This document shows, piece by piece, positions 5,188 through 13,280 of a stretch of DNA of 15,371 bases. The notes beneath the pieces were generated by a model. It was not told the DNA's origin, made no database searches, and saw only the letters and a list, made by a program, of their open reading frames with translations. The position numbers and the translations under genes were made by a program. This DNA is from an uncultured Selenomonas sp. (GTDB taxonomy: Bacteria > Bacillota > Negativicutes > Selenomonadales > Selenomonadaceae), in the NCBI GenBank assembly GCA_947097535.1, contig CAMURM010000006.1, positions 1 through 15,371 on the forward strand, read 5' to 3'. Each line of letters begins with the position of its first letter. Position 1 is the stretch's first letter.

Positions 5188-6186
5188 ATGAGTTTTGTCT
5201 ATGTCACGGAAGAGGGCGCGTATATTCAGAAGCGCGGCGGGAATTTTGTTGTGGGACGCAACCATGAGTGTGTGATGGAGATTCCGGAGGAGGTCTTGGA
5301 GGGGCTGACTTTGATCGATCGCGTGCAGGTTTCTTCGCAGGCGATGGTGGAGCTTCTGCGCCTCGGCGTTCCTGTCACATGGCTGTCACGCACGGGGGCG
5401 TTTTTCGGTCGCCTTGAGTCGACGCGCCATGTGCATGTGTTTCGCCAGGAGCAGCAGATCGTGCTCAAGGGGTCGGCTTTTTATCTCGCTTTGGGTCGCA
5501 AGACTATCGCGGCGAAGGTGCATAACCAGCTGACGCTTCTGCGTCGTTACAATCGACGCGCCGAGCTTCAGGAGGTGCGCGAGGGGATCGAGGAGATTCT
5601 TGCTTTGCGCAAGCATATCTTCCAATGTGAGACGAGCGAGCAGCTCATGGGCTACGAGGGCGTCATTGCGAAGGTGTATTTTCATGCTTTGGGGAGGCTT
5701 GTGCCGGAGGAGTTCGCCTTTTCGCGCCGCAGCAAGAGGCCGCCTTTGGATGCTTGCAATGCAATGCTGAGTCTTGGCTATACGCTTTTGATGTATGATA
5801 TTTATACGGCTCTGAGCAACGAGGGGCTGCATCCGTATTTTGGCTTTCTGCATGCGTTGAAGAATCGGCATCCTGCTTTGGCTTCGGATCTCATGGAGGA
5901 ATGGCGCGCGGTGCTCATCGATTCGCTGGTGCTGTCTCTCGTGCAGCATCATGAAATCAAGCCGGAGCATTTTGCACCGCCGTCTGATGGCGGGGAAGGA
6001 ATCTTCCTGACGCGCGAGGGACGCGGTATCTTTCTGCGCGCTTATGAGAAGAAGCTCAGAACGGTCAATCAGTACATGGCGGGCAAGCATTCGTACCGCC
6101 ATAGTCTTGCGCAGCAGGCGGCGCAGTACGCGCAGGCGCTGATGGCGAAGAATGCGGAGATCTATGAGCCGATTTTCTTGCGGTGA
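5188..6186 (+). CDS. cas1: Cas1 CRISPR integrase
   Basis: ATG 5188 follows GGGGG (5176-5180) at 7 bases; an upstream in-frame TTG at 5095 runs through yoeB and the repeat hairpin and is rejected. The 332-residue length is normal for Cas1. The N-terminal beta domain (about 1-85, starting SFVYVTEEGAYIQKRGG) is followed by the alpha-helical catalytic domain. The metal-binding triad is visible: E157 in GYEG, H222 in HPYFGFLH, and D234/E237 in SDLMEEWR. With Cas2 it integrates new spacers at the leader end of the array. The stop is 10 bases from cas2, so the two are co-transcribed. No separate promoter was recognised in front of it; expression may come from the toxin-antitoxin promoter. Confidence 0.97.
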   Translation: MSFVYVTEEGAYIQKRGGNFVVGRNHECVMEIPEEVLEGLTLIDRVQVSSQAMVELLRLGVPVTWLSRTGAFFGRLESTRHVHVFRQEQQIVLKGSAFYLALGRKTIAAKVHNQLTLLRRYNRRAELQEVREGIEEILALRKHIFQCETSEQLMGYEGVIAKVYFHALGRLVPEEFAFSRRSKRPPLDACNAMLSLGYTLLMYDIYTALSNEGLHPYFGFLHALKNRHPALASDLMEEWRAVLIDSLVLSLVQHHEIKPEHFAPPSDGGEGIFLTREGRGIFLRAYEKKLRTVNQYMAGKHSYRHSLAQQAAQYAQALMAKNAEIYEPIFLR

Positions 6187-6196
6187 GGTGAGCACG

Positions 6197-6523
6197 ATGG
6201 CAGATATGGAGCCGGAATATGAGGAGATGGAGTTCATCGCCGCCGATGAGCGACGCTATATCGTGCTGGTGATTTATGATATTGTGGAGAACAAGCGGCG
6301 CAATCGCATGGTCAAGTGTGTCGAGCGCTATGGCATCCGTGTGCAGAAGTCTGCCTTCGAGGCGTTTTTGAGCAAGAAAAAGTACGAGCGGCTTGTCGAG
6401 GAGACGAGCCGCTTGATTGATTTGGACACGGATTCTTTGCGTATTTATTTGCTGGCGGATCATACGTCGGTGCGTTCGTGGGGCGTGGGGGATCGTCATA
6501 TCGAGGATGTCATTATTTTTTAG
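6197..6523 (+). CDS. cas2: Cas2, adaptation complex subunit
   Basis: ATG 6197 is preceded by GAGGTG (6185-6190) at 6 bases. The product has 108 residues, slightly longer than most Cas2 because of an acidic N-terminal extension (MADMEPEYEEMEFIAADERR, about 20 residues). After it comes the ferredoxin-like core beginning YIVLVIYDIVENKRRNRM, where D28 is the conserved Asp of the family, and then VQKSAFEAFLSKKKYERL. Cas2 forms the dimer that bridges two Cas1 dimers and measures prespacer length. It lies directly after cas1. A gap of 102 bases separates it from cas10; no clear promoter is seen there, though the last 60 bases before cas10 are AT-rich. Confidence 0.95.
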   Translation: MADMEPEYEEMEFIAADERRYIVLVIYDIVENKRRNRMVKCVERYGIRVQKSAFEAFLSKKKYERLVEETSRLIDLDTDSLRIYLLADHTSVRSWGVGDRHIEDVIIF

Positions 6524-6625
6524 GGAATGACGGAGAAAATCTGTGATTTTGCAGAGAGAAAGCAGGAAATTTTCTTTGGAAACAGAATATTATAAATATG
6601 GTTTTTGAGGGGAGGAGATGAGGCT

Positions 6626-9127
6626 ATGGATGATTTGTGCGAGCGCGTGGAGCGAGCGGCGCTGCTTCATGATCTGGGCAAGCTCGTCTTGCGTGCCAAT
6701 CCCGCGCGGGAAACACATTCGGAGGCGGGAGCGCGCTTCCTTGCGCGTTTCCTGCAGGAGGAGGACGCCGATATCCTGCGCGCCGTGCGCCACCATCATG
6801 CGGATGAGCTGCGGGGACTGCGAGCGGCGGACGATGATATCAGCTACATCGTATACGAGGCGGACAATCTCGCGGCGGCGAGCGATCGCCGTGCGTTGGA
6901 GGAGGGCGGCGGCGGTTTTTCGGCTGCGGCGAACTTGGAGAGTGTCTTCAATCTCTTCGGCGGTGCTGCAGGTGAAACGCGCAAGGACGCCTTTTATCTG
7001 CGCGGTCTTACGGAGACCGGACAGCTTTTGTTTCCGGCTGCACAGCGTGAGATGCAGGCATCGGTCAGCGAGTATCAGGAGCTTTACCAACATTTGGAGG
7101 CGAATTTCCTGCGTCGCTCGCCGGGCAAGATGCAGCTCAACGAGCTTCTTCGCGTTTTGGAAGCGCTTTTGAACTATGTGCCGTCGAGCACGGCGCGAGC
7201 CGAGGCGGCGGACATCTCCCTCTACGATCATCTGCGGCTGACGGCGGCGTATGCCGCTTCGATGTACCGCTATTTTGCGGCGCACGGCATTACGGACTAT
7301 AAGAAGCATACGACGGGCGAGGGCGCGCGCGCGATGCGCAAGGAGCCGATGTACCTTCTCGTGTCGGCGGATGTTTCGGGCATCCAGCCTTTCATTTATG
7401 CGATTCCGTCGAAGGGAGCTTTGAAGAGCCTGCGCGGGCGCTCTTTTTATTTGGAAATCTTGTTGGAAAATGTTGCCGATGAGATCCTCACGGCTTGCTC
7501 GATGAGCCGCAGCAGTCTGCTCTATACGGGCGGCGGGCATTTCTATCTGCTCCTGCCGAATACGGAAGAGGTGCAGGAGATACTGCGACGGTATCATGAG
7601 GCGGTCAACGACTGGATGATGCGCCATTTCGGCGACGGGCTTTATCTGGCGATGGCGTGGACGCCCTGCGCGGCGGAGGAGTTTCGCGCGGAGAGCGAGG
7701 CGGCGGAGGGGAAGAGGAGCGGCACGCAGGCGGTATTTCAGCGTTTGAGTGAGCTGTTGGAGGCGGAGAAGCTCAAGCGGTATTCTCCGTCGCAGCTTGC
7801 GGCACTGTTCTCGCCTGAGAGTGCGTGCAACCGGGTGCTGGATGCCGCGCGCGAGTGCAGTATCTGCCATACGTCTTCGGTGGAGCTTCGTGCGTATCGC
7901 GGCGAGGAGGGTGCCGAGGCTTGCCCGATGTGTGCCAATCTTTATCTTTTCGGCGAGCGCATATTGACGGAGGATATTTTCTGTGTTTCCGAGGAGGAGC
8001 AGGCGGAGTCTCTGCCGCTGCCGGGTTTGGGACGCGAGCTGTATCTGTCAGCGGAATCCATGGAAACTGTTGAGTGTCTGCCCTATGCGGCAGAGCGCCT
8101 TTATATCAAGAACAAGGTCTATACGGGGGAGAGCCTGGCGACGCATCTCTGGCTCGGTGATTATACGGCGCGCAAGGACGGCAGGGTCATGGAGTTCGCC
8201 GAGTTGGCGGCTTTGAGCGGCGGCACGGCAGAGGACACGGGCATCCGCCGCCTCGGCGTGCTGCGTGCGGACGTGGATAATCTCGGTGCGGCGTTTCGCG
8301 CGGGATTCCCTGCAAGGTATGCGACGTTGACGCGCACGGCGGTCTTATCGCGGCAGTTGTCACTCTTCTTCAAGCATTATATCAACGCGATCTGCCGCGG
8401 CGAGGTAGGCGGCGTCAACGAGAGCGAGGCAGTGAAGTTTTCGCTTTTCGGACGAGAGAAGAAGGCGGCGCGCGACATCCACATCGTTTATTCGGGCGGC
8501 GACGATATCTTCCTGCTCGGCGCCTGGGATGACGTCGTCGAGCTTGCTGTCGACTTGCGGTTGGCGTTCCGGCGCTTTACGGGCGGGCGGTTGCATTTTT
8601 CGGCAGGGATCGGCTTTTTCAAGGATAAATGCCCCGTCGCCGAGATGGCGCGCAAGGCCGGTGAGCTTGAATCACTGGCGAAGAGCCTGCCCGACAAGGA
8701 CGCGGTGGCGCTCTTCGGCACGGCTTTGGAAGGATTCGGCGATGCGACGAGGGAGCGTGCACAGGTCTACCGCTGGGATGATTTCATCGACGGTGTCTGC
8801 GGCACGAAGATGGCTTTCTTGCAGCAAAATATTTCCTTCGTTCCTGTGAAGGAGAGCCGTCGGCTATTTATGGGCAAGAGCGCCGTTTATCGTCTGCTCC
8901 GGCTTTTGGAGGCGGAGAGAAAATCGGTGCAGCTTGCGCGCTTCGCCTATGTGCTTGCGCGCCTTGAGCCAGATCGCGCTCATGCCGCCTCGAAGGAGGC
9001 GTATGAGAGGATTCGCCGGCAGTTTTACGAGTGGTACAAGAAGCCCGAGGACAGGCGGGAGCTTTCGACGGCTTTGCAGTTTGTCATTTACAGCATAAGG
9101 GAAAAGGGAGAGAGGACAGATGGCTGA
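6626..9127 (+). CDS. cas10: Cas10/Csm1, type III-A effector large subunit
   Basis: ATG 6626 has GGGGAGGAG (6609-6617) 8 bases upstream. The 833-residue protein has the full Cas10 layout: an N-terminal HD nuclease domain with H15-D16 in LLHDLGKL; a first palm-like domain including SADVSGIQPFIYAIPSKGALKSLRGRSFYLE; a four-cysteine zinc site (C411, C414, C433, C436); a second palm/cyclase domain with SGGDD (G624-D627) and LGVLRADVDNLG upstream of it; and a helical C-terminal D4 domain. HD residues cut single-stranded DNA at transcribed targets, and the GGDD palm makes cyclic oligoadenylates from ATP when target RNA is bound. Both active sites look intact. The stop lies inside csm2 (8-base overlap). 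The cOA-responsive partner is not in this window. Confidence 0.97.
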   Translation: MDDLCERVERAALLHDLGKLVLRANPARETHSEAGARFLARFLQEEDADILRAVRHHHADELRGLRAADDDISYIVYEADNLAAASDRRALEEGGGGFSAAANLESVFNLFGGAAGETRKDAFYLRGLTETGQLLFPAAQREMQASVSEYQELYQHLEANFLRRSPGKMQLNELLRVLEALLNYVPSSTARAEAADISLYDHLRLTAAYAASMYRYFAAHGITDYKKHTTGEGARAMRKEPMYLLVSADVSGIQPFIYAIPSKGALKSLRGRSFYLEILLENVADEILTACSMSRSSLLYTGGGHFYLLLPNTEEVQEILRRYHEAVNDWMMRHFGDGLYLAMAWTPCAAEEFRAESEAAEGKRSGTQAVFQRLSELLEAEKLKRYSPSQLAALFSPESACNRVLDAARECSICHTSSVELRAYRGEEGAEACPMCANLYLFGERILTEDIFCVSEEEQAESLPLPGLGRELYLSAESMETVECLPYAAERLYIKNKVYTGESLATHLWLGDYTARKDGRVMEFAELAALSGGTAEDTGIRRLGVLRADVDNLGAAFRAGFPARYATLTRTAVLSRQLSLFFKHYINAICRGEVGGVNESEAVKFSLFGREKKAARDIHIVYSGGDDIFLLGAWDDVVELAVDLRLAFRRFTGGRLHFSAGIGFFKDKCPVAEMARKAGELESLAKSLPDKDAVALFGTALEGFGDATRERAQVYRWDDFIDGVCGTKMAFLQQNISFVPVKESRRLFMGKSAVYRLLRLLEAERKSVQLARFAYVLARLEPDRAHAASKEAYERIRRQFYEWYKKPEDRRELSTALQFVIYSIREKGERTDG

Positions 9128-9542
9128 AACGAAAAAGGTGCAGGAGGAAGTCAAAGACATTGCGGGCGAAGCGGAGGCCGTCGTCAAGAGTTTGCGCCGC
9201 CCGGACCGGCAGGGGCGCGAGCAGATCCAGCTTACGAAGAGTCAGATCCGCAAGTTTTTGGCAGCGGTCAATGCGCTGACGAATAAGATTACCGTTTACC
9301 GCACGCAAAGCGGGCAGGCAAAGGAATTGAACGGCACGCTGGCCACCGAGGTCAAGTACCTGAAGGTCAAACTGGCTTATCAAGCCGCAAGGTACAAGGG
9401 AACTGTGGGAGATTTTGCAGAAAAGGCAAAGTTGAAGGAGCGCATCGACGGCATCGGCACGGATATGAAGAAGTACGAGGAGTTCGCGCACTTTATGGAG
9501 GCGCTCGTTGCTTATCATAAGTTCTACGGAGGGAGAGACTGA
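9120..9542 (+). CDS. csm2: Csm2, small helical subunit of the type III-A complex
   Basis: ATG 9120 overlaps the end of cas10 by 8 bases. The 140-residue product is almost wholly helical, with many Lys, Glu and Ala, and contains QLTKSQIRKFLAAVNALTNKI (about 37-57) and a C-terminal FAHFMEALVAYHKFYGG, both typical of Csm2. Csm2 forms the inner filament that lines the crRNA-target duplex opposite Csm3. It is recognised by size, helix content, motif and operon place; the family is poorly conserved in sequence. Confidence 0.92.
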   Translation: MAETKKVQEEVKDIAGEAEAVVKSLRRPDRQGREQIQLTKSQIRKFLAAVNALTNKITVYRTQSGQAKELNGTLATEVKYLKVKLAYQAARYKGTVGDFAEKAKLKERIDGIGTDMKKYEEFAHFMEALVAYHKFYGGRD

Positions 9543-9544
9543 AT

Positions 9545-10276
9545 ATGGGGCAGCAGGAGAAGAATCAGAAGGCGCTGAAGGGAAAATTGGATTTGCGGGC
9601 GCTTCTTCGCGTGGATACGGGGCTTCATATCGGGGCGTCTTCCGATTTTGCACCGATCGGGGCGGTGGACAGCCCGTTCCTTCGCGATCCGCTGACGAAG
9701 CAGCCGATCATTCCGGGCAGTTCCCTCAAGGGAAAGACGCGCACGCTCCTGGCACGCAGCTTTGCCGAGGGGTATTTCCTGAACAAGATCGAGGCGGATG
9801 CGGAGGAGATCTGCCGCCTCTTCGGCTCGGCGGCGAAGGGCAGTGCAGGCGGCAGACCGGCGCGGCTGCAGTTTTACGATATCCGCATGACGAAAGATTC
9901 CTTTGTCCGCTTCGACGCTATGGAGCTCGATACATACATCGGTGAGATCAAGTGGGAGAATTCCATCGACCGCCTGACGGCAGGGGCGAACCCGCGCCAG
10001 ATCGAGCGCGTGCCCGCAGGGACGGAGTTCGATTTTCGTCTCGTTTACAATATTGAGAATGAGGAAGAGTTGATGCCGGACATGGATCTCTTGGGCAAGG
10101 GGCTGCAGCTCTTGCAGATGGATTATCTCGGCGGTCATGGCTCACGAGGTTATGGGCGCGTGACGTTTCATAATTTTTCTGCGAAGTATTTTTCCGTGGG
10201 GGCGGCGTCTTTGCTCGATGATGAGAAGTTGCGCCGCATTGAGGAGATGCTTTCGAAGGGTGGACGATCGGCGTGA
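9545..10276 (+). CDS. csm3: Csm3, backbone RAMP subunit with target-RNA cleavage activity
   Basis: ATG 9545 lies two bases after the csm2 stop, with GGAGGGAGAG upstream in the csm2 end. The 243-residue RAMP protein begins with LDLRALLRVDTGLHIGASS; the catalytic Asp of the family is D42 in GAVDSPFLRD. PIIPGSSLKGKTRTLL (54-69) and the glycine-rich loop GGHGSRGYGRV (196-206) are the other RAMP motifs. Several copies assemble along the crRNA, and each cuts the target RNA once per six bases. The gene overlaps csm4 by four bases (GTGA). Confidence 0.97.
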   Translation: MGQQEKNQKALKGKLDLRALLRVDTGLHIGASSDFAPIGAVDSPFLRDPLTKQPIIPGSSLKGKTRTLLARSFAEGYFLNKIEADAEEICRLFGSAAKGSAGGRPARLQFYDIRMTKDSFVRFDAMELDTYIGEIKWENSIDRLTAGANPRQIERVPAGTEFDFRLVYNIENEEELMPDMDLLGKGLQLLQMDYLGGHGSRGYGRVTFHNFSAKYFSVGAASLLDDEKLRRIEEMLSKGGRSA

Positions 10277-11274
10277 GCTATGTGATCTATCCATTGCGCT
10301 TCGATACGCCCGTGCATTTCGGGCGGGCGGGGCGCGGCGGCAGGCTGGAACAGGCGGGCATGGAGTATCCGGCGGACGTCCTGTTCAGTGCGCTTTGCAG
10401 CGAGCTCGCGGCAGCGGGCGCATGGGAGCATTTGGACGGTCTGGTCGAGCGCGTCAGGACGCGTGCGCTTCTTTTCTCCGATCTTCTGCCTTGGCAGGGA
10501 GGGGCGGATGAGGAGTTGCAGTTCTTCGTGCCGCGCCCCTTGTTAGGCGAAGTGTTTACGACGCAGGAACAGGAGAGCTACAGCGAGACTTGCCGCATGG
10601 CAAGCGAGCGCAAGCGGCAGAAGCGTCTGAAGTACATCCGCGCGAGCCGCATGGCGGCGTATGTCGAAGCGGCGCAGTGCGGCACGACCTTCGAGGGGGC
10701 GGCGGATTTCGGCGAGGAGTCTTTGCGCCAGCGTGTGAATTGCCGCGGCGAGGAACCGCTGCCGTATTATGTGGGGCAGTTCGACTTCCACGCAGAGGCG
10801 GGGCTGTACCTGCTCGCTTATGTGCAGGAGGAGGCGGATGCAGACTGGCTGCAGGAGCTTCTCCTGTGGCTCGGTGTCTCAGGCATTGGCGGCAAGCGCA
10901 GCAGCGGCTATGGCAAGTTCCGTATGGAAGATGACGTCATATTCCTCGATGAGGAGGGTGTGTACGCGGACGATGCGGCTCTCTATGCCATGCTCGAAGC
11001 GAAGGCGGCGCCGTGGCAGATGGCGCTTTCGCCCGTGCTGCCGGAAGAAGCCGCGCTCACTGACGTGCAGGCGGGGCAGTACCGCCTGCGGCGATGCGGC
11101 GGCTTCATCACGGCGCCGCGCGGCGAGGCCGAGAAGAAGGCGAGCGTGCATCTTCTCGACGCCGGTTCCTGCTTCCCGGAGCGCATTGAAGGCAGGCTCG
11201 TCTCTCTCGGCAACTATGACGGTCATGCCGTCTGGCGCTATGGGCTGGGGCTTTATGCGGGGGTGACGGTATGA
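10273..11274 (+). CDS. csm4: Csm4, crRNA 5'-tag-binding RAMP subunit
   Basis: The gene starts with GTG (10273), overlapping the csm3 TGA as GTGA; no in-frame ATG lies close by, so coupled re-initiation is likely. The product has 333 residues. The first RAMP domain begins YVIYPLRFDTPVHFGRAGRGGRLEQAG, and the glycine-rich loop GIGGKRSSGYGKF is at 204-216. Csm4 caps the complex at the crRNA 5' tag and contacts Cas10. The end overlaps csm5 as ATGA. Confidence 0.95.
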   Translation: MSYVIYPLRFDTPVHFGRAGRGGRLEQAGMEYPADVLFSALCSELAAAGAWEHLDGLVERVRTRALLFSDLLPWQGGADEELQFFVPRPLLGEVFTTQEQESYSETCRMASERKRQKRLKYIRASRMAAYVEAAQCGTTFEGAADFGEESLRQRVNCRGEEPLPYYVGQFDFHAEAGLYLLAYVQEEADADWLQELLLWLGVSGIGGKRSSGYGKFRMEDDVIFLDEEGVYADDAALYAMLEAKAAPWQMALSPVLPEEAALTDVQAGQYRLRRCGGFITAPRGEAEKKASVHLLDAGSCFPERIEGRLVSLGNYDGHAVWRYGLGLYAGVTV

Positions 11275-12470
11275 AGACAGGCACACTTGTCCGAAAGGAG
11301 TATGAGCTTTCCTGCATTGCTCCCGTGCATATCGGCTCGGGAGAAAAGCTGGCGGCCTTTGAGTATCTTTATGAGCGCAAACAACAGAAAGTCTATTTCC
11401 TTGATGAATCGAAATGGATCGCCTTTTTGGAGAAGCGCAGACTGATGGACGAATTTGCCGCGTATGTGGAGAGGCGGGCTTTTCAGCAAAAAAGCCTTTG
11501 GGAATGGCTCCTGGCATCGGGTGTGCGGGAAGCGGAGCTGCGTGCGCTGGCAGCCCGCACGGCCTATGCCGAGACGCTGACGGCGCAGCGGGATCGAAAG
11601 AATACGCTCAATGACATTGCCTGCCAGATCGCGCTTGCCGACGGCACGCCGTACATTCCCGGCAGTGCGATCAAGGGGGCGCTGCGCACGGGAATCCTCT
11701 ATGGCATCATCAAGAAAGAGCCGCAGCGTTTCCAACGCTTTTGGCAGGATATCTGGGGCATGCGTCATGCTTCTTTGCGCGAGCGGGAAAGGGAGTGGGG
11801 CAGGATCGTTCTGCGCCTTGAGCAGGCGGCGCTGCATACGCTGTCCTTGCCGAATACCCGTACGGGCGATGCCGTGGTGAGCGCATTGCGCGGGATTCGC
11901 GTCAGCGACGCCGTTTGTGCGCCCGGGGAAAAAGACACGATCGTGCTGCAGAAGGTCGATTTGACGACGCAGAAAAGTCAGGGGGAAGAGGGCGAAAACG
12001 AGATTTCCCTTTTCCGCGAATGCTTGCCCGCAGGCCGCAAGCTGCGCTTTTCCATCACGCTGGATCTCTCCATGCTGCAAGCGCTGGGGATTTCTTCGCC
12101 GGAAGAGGCGATCGGCATGATGCGCGCCCATGCTCGGGAGGGGCTGCGGCTTCAGGAACGAACTTTTGATAAGGCGTATCGGCCTCTTTTCGAGGAGGCA
12201 GAAGACGCGGACTGCCTTTTGGGCGGCGGTACGGGATTCCTCAGCAAGACGCTCGTGTATGCCTTGGCGCCGGAAGCTGAGGCGCGGCACTTTATTGCAG
12301 GCTATCTTGATGAGAAGTTCATGAAGAAGGATAAAGTCACAAAACGCTGGGGGCCCGCGCACGACCACAAGCTGCGCGATGCGAGGCTTTCGCCGCGCAC
12401 GCTGAAAATGGCGCGGGCAGGGCAGGATGTATGGATCCTGGGTCTTTGCCGCATGGAGGAGCTTGGATAA
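11271..12470 (+). CDS. csm5: Csm5, crRNA 3'-end RAMP subunit
   Basis: ATG 11271 overlaps the csm4 stop (ATGA). The 399-residue protein starts with the RAMP strand YELSCIAPVHIGSGEK (11-26), has PGSAIKGALRTGILYG (130-145) and LLGGGTGFLSKT (316-327), and ends with a basic segment (about 350-380). Csm5 caps the complex at the crRNA 3' side and helps crRNA trimming. In many III-A operons csm6 follows; here the stop overlaps the cas6 start by one base (TAATG), leaving no room for it. Confidence 0.95.
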   Translation: MKTGTLVRKEYELSCIAPVHIGSGEKLAAFEYLYERKQQKVYFLDESKWIAFLEKRRLMDEFAAYVERRAFQQKSLWEWLLASGVREAELRALAARTAYAETLTAQRDRKNTLNDIACQIALADGTPYIPGSAIKGALRTGILYGIIKKEPQRFQRFWQDIWGMRHASLREREREWGRIVLRLEQAALHTLSLPNTRTGDAVVSALRGIRVSDAVCAPGEKDTIVLQKVDLTTQKSQGEEGENEISLFRECLPAGRKLRFSITLDLSMLQALGISSPEEAIGMMRAHAREGLRLQERTFDKAYRPLFEEAEDADCLLGGGTGFLSKTLVYALAPEAEARHFIAGYLDEKFMKKDKVTKRWGPAHDHKLRDARLSPRTLKMARAGQDVWILGLCRMEELG

Positions 12471-13225
12471 TGCTGCGTCTTTTTGAAACAGAGCTTTTCC
12501 TGCCTGCGGGCGAGCGGGCATCGAGCTCCTTCGGCTCGATCCTGCACGGCGCGCTGATGGAGCGCCTGCCCAAGGCTTTGGCAGCGAGTCTGCACGAGCA
12601 GGATATGCGCCCCTACAGCCAGAGCGTCTTGTGGGATAAGGAAGGCGGCTTCGCCCGCTGGCGCATCGGCGTCGTGGGCGCGGCACTGGGCGAAGCGATC
12701 GAAGCGGCTTTGGCACAGGAGGAAAGCATCCTCCTGCGGCAAAAGGGCTACGAGGTGCAGCTGGGCGAGCGGCGACTCTTACTGGAAAGCTCTTTCGAGG
12801 AGATCGCCGACCTCTTTTTCCTGGCACAAGAGGGGCCGAAGGGGGCGGAGCTCGCCTTTCTCACGCCGACCTCGTTCAAGCGCGAGGGGCGCTATGTCCT
12901 GCTGCCGGAGTTCTTCCTGATCTGCCAGAGCCTTCTCCAGCGCTGGAACCGCTTTTCGGAGGAAATCCAGCTGCATGAAGAGAATCTGACAGAGAAGCTA
13001 GCGGCTGCCTGCGGCCTTTCGCGGTACGCGCTCCATTCTGCGCCCTTTTCCGTCGAGAGCCATACGATCCGCGGCTTTCGCGGCACGATGCGCGTGCGTT
13101 TCTTCGGCACGGACGCTGTGCGGCGTCTCCTGGGCATGCTCTTTGCCTTCGCGCCCTTCGTCGGCGTCGGCATTAAGACGGCACTCGGCATGGGGGCGAT
13201 GGAAACGAAGGTTTGGGAGGGCTGA
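12470..13225 (+). CDS. cas6: Cas6, CRISPR RNA-processing endoribonuclease
   Basis: ATG 12470 shares its first base with the csm5 stop (TAATG); an in-frame start at 12431 lies inside csm5. The 251-residue length is typical. The protein has a double ferredoxin-like fold, the candidate catalytic H26 in GSILHGAL, and a C-terminal glycine-rich loop VGVGIKTALGMG (231-242). By family knowledge it should cut each repeat 3' of the GGGG of the hairpin, leaving ACGGAAAC or ACGGAAAG at the crRNA 5' end. The same site is present in the orphan repeat before cas1. The stop codon lies inside the terminator inverted repeat. Confidence 0.95.
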   Translation: MLRLFETELFLPAGERASSSFGSILHGALMERLPKALAASLHEQDMRPYSQSVLWDKEGGFARWRIGVVGAALGEAIEAALAQEESILLRQKGYEVQLGERRLLLESSFEEIADLFFLAQEGPKGAELAFLTPTSFKREGRYVLLPEFFLICQSLLQRWNRFSEEIQLHEENLTEKLAAACGLSRYALHSAPFSVESHTIRGFRGTMRVRFFGTDAVRRLLGMLFAFAPFVGVGIKTALGMGAMETKVWEG

Positions 13226-13280
13226 TAGGCAATAAAAAACAAGGCTGTCTTTGCAGCCTTGTTTTTTATTGCCTATCAGC
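13221..13280. terminator. Bidirectional terminator, perfect 27-bp inverted repeat over both stop codons
   Basis: Bases 13221-13247 are the exact reverse complement of 13254-13280, with a 6-base loop (TCTTTG). A-rich and T-rich runs (13231-13239 and 13262-13270) within the stem and the GGCTG/CAGCC core at the loop suit termination in both directions. The cas6 TGA (13223-13225) pairs with the larA TGA complement (13276-13278). Confidence 0.92.

Noticed and set aside
6524..6625. Possible promoter before cas10 in an AT-rich stretch
   Set aside because: TATAAA and TATTAT are present near 6588-6596, but no acceptable -35 box lies at 16-18 bases upstream.
6590..7870. Minus-strand frame of 426 codons opposite cas10
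   Set aside because: Arg/Leu-rich shadow of the cas10 codon bias without ribosome binding site or domain; cas10 is certain.
11253..12827. Minus-strand frame of 524 codons opposite csm5 and cas6
   Set aside because: It spans two certain genes on the other strand and has shadow-type composition, with no domain.
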